From: Planctomycetota bacterium
GTDB lineage: Bacteria > Planctomycetota > UBA8108 > UBA1146
NCBI GenBank assembly: GCA_002691835.1
Contig: NZJA01000119.1
Coordinates: 1 to 33,983 of the forward strand
Direction: 5' to 3'
DNA length: 33,983 nucleotides
Shown here: in pieces, positions 31,164-33,983 of the stretch
Layout of the letters: each line of letters opens with the position of its first letter
Numbering within the stretch: the stretch's first letter is position 1
Notes under the pieces: generated by a model
What the model saw: only the letters and a program-made list of their open reading frames with translations
Told to the model about the DNA's origin: nothing
The model's database searches: none
Translations under genes and position numbers: made by a program

Positions 31164-32837
31164 TCAGCGATCGACGCGCTGCAACAGGGCTGCATAGCCC
31201 CCGTCTCCCCCAAGATCACCCGGGAGTACTTCCACTTCCTCGATCAGGCGGATTTCGGTGTTCTGCTCCAATGCCCGTCGAATCACATCCTGATTCTCCT
31301 GAGGCTCAACGGAACAGGTCGAATAAAGCAGGTGTCCTCCGCGACGAAGGTGGCGGATCGCCGTTTTTAGCAATCCCGATTGCAGCTGCTCCAGCTCCGA
31401 AATTTCATCGGGGCGGAATCGCCAGCGAGCGTCCTGTCTTCGGTTCAAAACCCCGCTGTTGGAACAGGGAGCATCGACGAGAATCTGGTCGAAGTTGTCG
31501 TCAAATCGCAGCGAGGTCGGATCTCTGGAGACTTCCAGAAACTCCGTCTGGTGCAGAGAGAGCAACCCGAGACGGTCCAGGTTTTCACGGATCATCTGCA
31601 GCTTCTCTTGCGAAACATCGCAGGCGAGGGCTTTACGAATTCCACCTCGATCGAGAAGGGTCGAGAGCTTGCCGCCTGGAGCACTGCAAAGATCGAGGAG
31701 TTGGATATCCTTGCCTTTTGGCATCCTTAAAGCGAGCCGACGAGCGGTCAGATCCTGCACCCAAAAGTCACCTTGGGTAAACCCTGGAATACGCTCAATT
31801 CTTCCACCCCCAAGAACCTCGATCGTTCTCGGTGCACCCCGGGCAATCCGGGCCTCCTGGTCGATCGTCGACATCATGCGAAGCTGATGTTCCGGATCCC
31901 GTGAGGATTTCAGTGCGATGAACAACGGCGGGGCCTGATTGTTCCGCTGAAGCATTTCAATCACCCGCTCTTCCGGATAACGCTCAAGCCAGCGGCGCAG
32001 CAATTCCGGAGGATGACTGTATTGAAGACCCCGGCGCAGAATCTTTCCCTTGTTGCCCGCTGGGAGTCGCAAATCTTTGACCCTGACCCAGCCACTGGCA
32101 GCACAAACGGCATCTGTCGGATCTCCCAAATCCTCTTCCACGTGCTCCAGGCCACCACAGGCACTGCGCAGAACAGCATTGATGTAACCACTCTCTGCTT
32201 TCGGATTGCGCCGTTCCGGAGGATCCCCGATCACCTCAGGGAGGAAGCGGGCAACTTCACGCCAAGCGTCCACGGTCGCAGAAACAGCCGCATGGGCCGC
32301 TGTTTTCAGATACACACGCTGGTAGAGACCGATGGCAATCGCAGAGCGGACAGTTCGTTCCACCTCAGTAAACTTGCGATCCATAAAATGGTCCGCCAAA
32401 TGACGGACCGTTCCTCTGAGTCGAACACTGCCATAGCAGAGCTCGACCAAAAAACGGCGATCTGAATCAGCAAGGCCGGTGTATTCGAGATACTCCCCAA
32501 GCAGAGATTCCATCGGTGCGGCAGAAGACTGCTCCCACAAAGTCAAAAGATGGATGGCGGCGGCTCGGGCGCTGAAGACCTCGCCACCGCGGTGACCGCT
32601 GCCCTGAAGAAGGGGAGCAGAATATGGCGGTTCAAGGATCTCCTCGGGTGCGAGAGGTTCCTCCTCGCGATTTGCGGGATCGGCAGATTCAGGCTTCCGC
32701 GAACGGTCAGGGCGACCCGATCCTCGAGGGTCCGGCCTCCCGGGGCGATCAGAGTTTCCCGGCCGTTCCGGGTGCGACCCCCGACGGTCGGAGTTTCTGG
32801 CAGACCGATGGCCTGTATTGCTGCCATGACTCGTCAT
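31164..32837 (-). CDS. rsmB: 16S rRNA (cytosine-C5)-methyltransferase RsmB-type
   Basis: A 557-residue protein. An N-terminal ~60-residue Arg/Gly/Pro/Ser-rich disordered extension precedes a NusB-like helical domain ('ARAAAIHLLTLWEQ', 'LVELCYGSVRLRGTVRHLAD'). The C-terminal SAM-dependent methyltransferase shows 'DLCSAPGGKLSTLLD' (SAM site), 'VDAPCSNSGVLNRRQDARWRF' (Pro-Cys motif) and 'LLYSTCSVEPQENQDV' with the nucleophilic TC Cys. It would methylate C967 of 16S rRNA. The family usually has about 430 residues; the surplus is the disordered N-terminus. Its start overlaps the fmt stop (ATGA), the normal fmt-rsmB pairing. Confidence 0.95.
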   Translation of the reverse strand: MTSHGSNTGHRSARNSDRRGSHPERPGNSDRPGRPDPRGSGRPDRSRKPESADPANREEEPLAPEEILEPPYSAPLLQGSGHRGGEVFSARAAAIHLLTLWEQSSAAPMESLLGEYLEYTGLADSDRRFLVELCYGSVRLRGTVRHLADHFMDRKFTEVERTVRSAIAIGLYQRVYLKTAAHAAVSATVDAWREVARFLPEVIGDPPERRNPKAESGYINAVLRSACGGLEHVEEDLGDPTDAVCAASGWVRVKDLRLPAGNKGKILRRGLQYSHPPELLRRWLERYPEERVIEMLQRNNQAPPLFIALKSSRDPEHQLRMMSTIDQEARIARGAPRTIEVLGGGRIERIPGFTQGDFWVQDLTARRLALRMPKGKDIQLLDLCSAPGGKLSTLLDRGGIRKALACDVSQEKLQMIRENLDRLGLLSLHQTEFLEVSRDPTSLRFDDNFDQILVDAPCSNSGVLNRRQDARWRFRPDEISELEQLQSGLLKTAIRHLRRGGHLLYSTCSVEPQENQDVIRRALEQNTEIRLIEEVEVLPGDLGGDGGYAALLQRVDR

Positions 32838-33823
32838 CGTCTTTCGTCGCCCTTCTCAGCCGGTGAATGGTCGATGAAGCGGTCTCCCGGTTGCATCGCC
32901 AATCCACGCAGGAATTCTTCCGCCGGCAGGGGCTTCTTGCCCGATCTCTGCAGACGGCGAATGCGGATCGAACCTTCACCGCATGCCACCAAGATACCCT
33001 CTGCGGAAACATCCGTCACTGTTCCCGGAGATTCTGATGAACTGTTTTCTGATTCAGGGACCCCCTGATGCAGGATGAGGATCTCCCCTTCACCCTCTTC
33101 AGAGGTGGCAGATTGCCACAAACTCCGGGTTCGGGGCCATGGTTGAAGGGCCCGGATTTGACGATCGATCTGAAGAGCGGTGGCCCCCCAATCGATCCAG
33201 CCCTCCGCCTTTTCAACTTTCGGAGCAAAGGTCGCGGCCGCCTCATCTTGCTCGGAGAGGATCGCCGATCCCGACTGCAAGGCTGCGAGCTGGTCTGCCA
33301 GAAGATCGGCAGCGCTCTCGCTAAGGGCTTGTTCCGCCTCTTCAGCAGTGATGTCTGCAGCCGGAGTCCACCGATGGATGGCCACCACTGGACCCGCGTC
33401 GAGCGCCGGAACCATGCGGTAAAGAGACACCCCGAGCTCGCGGTCGCCGGCCATCACAGCACGAACAATCGGTGCAGCGCCGCGCCAACGTGGCAATATT
33501 GATCCATGTAAATTGAAGCACCCCAGAGGAACTGATTCGAGAAATGAGCGCCCAAGGATCAAACGGATGTCGGCGGTGATCACCAGATCAGCGGCGGTCT
33601 TTTGCAAAAAGTCGCGGCCTGATTTGCCCTTCAGTCTTTCACTTTCGTGAATCGGCAAGCCCAGATCGAGGGCCACCTCTTTGAGTGGGCAAGGAGCCGG
33701 CTTTCGTTGACGACCGCGAGGAGCATCCGGGACAGTGCCAACGATCAGGTCGCTGCAAAGTTCCTGAAGTCGGCGAAGGGCGGGGATCCCGAAAGGGCCC
33801 GAGCCCAGGAAGAGAGTACGCAT
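32834..33823 (-). CDS. fmt: Methionyl-tRNA formyltransferase
   Basis: A 329-residue protein of normal family length. The N-terminal formyltransferase domain begins 'MRTLFLGSGPFGIPAL'. It has the catalytic region 'GCFNLHGSILPRWRGAAPIVRA' with Asn, His and the SLLP-like loop, and 'LDAGPVV' as the equivalent of the catalytic Asp motif. The C-terminal oligonucleotide-binding domain carries 'IDRQIRALQPWPRTRS'. It formylates initiator Met-tRNA. GAGGAG lies seven bases upstream, inside the end of the preceding gene. It lies between scpA and rsmB on the same strand. Confidence 0.96.
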   Translation of the reverse strand: MRTLFLGSGPFGIPALRRLQELCSDLIVGTVPDAPRGRQRKPAPCPLKEVALDLGLPIHESERLKGKSGRDFLQKTAADLVITADIRLILGRSFLESVPLGCFNLHGSILPRWRGAAPIVRAVMAGDRELGVSLYRMVPALDAGPVVAIHRWTPAADITAEEAEQALSESAADLLADQLAALQSGSAILSEQDEAAATFAPKVEKAEGWIDWGATALQIDRQIRALQPWPRTRSLWQSATSEEGEGEILILHQGVPESENSSSESPGTVTDVSAEGILVACGEGSIRIRRLQRSGKKPLPAEEFLRGLAMQPGDRFIDHSPAEKGDERR

Positions 33824-33827
33824 CGAC

Positions 33828-33983
33828 TCACTCCTCTGATCGTAAATGAACCATCAATGGATCCGCACTGTTGACCTGAACCATTTTCAGCTGGTGCATT
33901 CGCGCCAACTCGAGCAGGGCCAAAAATGTACTGATGGCTCCGGCCATTCCACGCTCGACCGGAAACAGCTCCTCAAAGGAAAG
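33828..33983 (-). CDS. scpA: C-terminal end of segregation and condensation protein A (cut by window edge)
   Basis: Fifty-one codons and a TGA stop are visible, reading in from the right edge. The stretch 'SFEELFPVERGMAGAISTF' followed by 'LALLELARM' matches the winged-helix C-terminus of ScpA kleisins, which bind SMC and ScpB for chromosome condensation. It ends four bases before the fmt start. The gene's main part lies outside the window, so the call rests on this short segment. Confidence 0.8.
   Translation of the reverse strand, partial: LSFEELFPVERGMAGAISTFLALLELARMHQLKMVQVNSADPLMVHLRSEE

Overview
The window looks like chromosomal DNA of a marine-type planctomycete or a close relative. 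The evidence is two secreted peroxidases ending in dockerin-like EF-hand tails of the 'FLRGD.N.DG' type with a Cys-rich C-terminus, a sulfatase, several multihaem cytochromes, and ordinary bacterial housekeeping genes (rpmB, rsmB, fmt, scpA). The phylum is inferred from gene style, not from a marker phylogeny. TGA serves as a normal stop throughout.

Layout. (1) 1-4439, plus strand: two tandem paralogous MauG/cytochrome c peroxidase-like secreted proteins, the first cut by the window edge. Each is followed by a strong intrinsic terminator. (2) 4636-8853, minus strand: a tightly coupled carbohydrate-type operon transcribed as SDR oxidoreductase, substrate-binding lipoprotein, double-domain ABC ATPase, permease. 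(3) 9031-9753, plus strand: a small lipoprotein reading frame and a beta-strand-rich frame that are in phase and separated only by two TGA codons nine bases apart. (4) 9782-11937, minus strand: a membrane histidine kinase coupled to a small unknown protein. (5) 11976-15566, plus strand: two paralogous FAD monooxygenase-like proteins flanking a fold-type I PLP enzyme. The second monooxygenase has lost typical FAD-contacting acidic residues. (6) 15563-25888, minus strand: the most interesting region, a seven-gene redox operon. (7) 26144-27779, minus strand: a small membrane protein and an aldose 1-epimerase lipoprotein. (8) 28182-33983: rpmB on the plus strand, then on the minus strand a sulfatase paired with a repeat-helical secreted protein, and scpA-fmt-rsmB.

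The redox operon, in transcription order, encodes: a membrane-anchored pentahaem cytochrome c; an outer-membrane beta-barrel; a membrane-anchored FAD/NAD(P)/[2Fe-2S] reductase; a tetrahaem c554-like cytochrome; a cytoplasmic fusion of two cyclic-nucleotide-binding folds with a four-[4Fe-4S] ferredoxin; a b-type membrane protein with two His pairs each spaced 14 residues; and a decahaem cytochrome c. Six of the seven genes are joined by ATGA overlaps or gaps of about ten bases; the exception is an 88-base gap before the tetrahaem gene. Both large cytochromes carry an acidic 'DDLL' tandem repeat, and the tetrahaem protein has one copy near its C-terminus. I infer a trans-envelope electron-transfer complex, perhaps gated by a cyclic nucleotide. 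The cytoplasmic ferredoxin, membrane b and periplasmic multihaem c logic resembles the Tmc/Hmc-type complexes of sulfate reducers. The nucleotide-binding fusion, shared DDLL repeats and embedded barrel are not part of any system I recognise. Its substrate cannot be read from the sequence.
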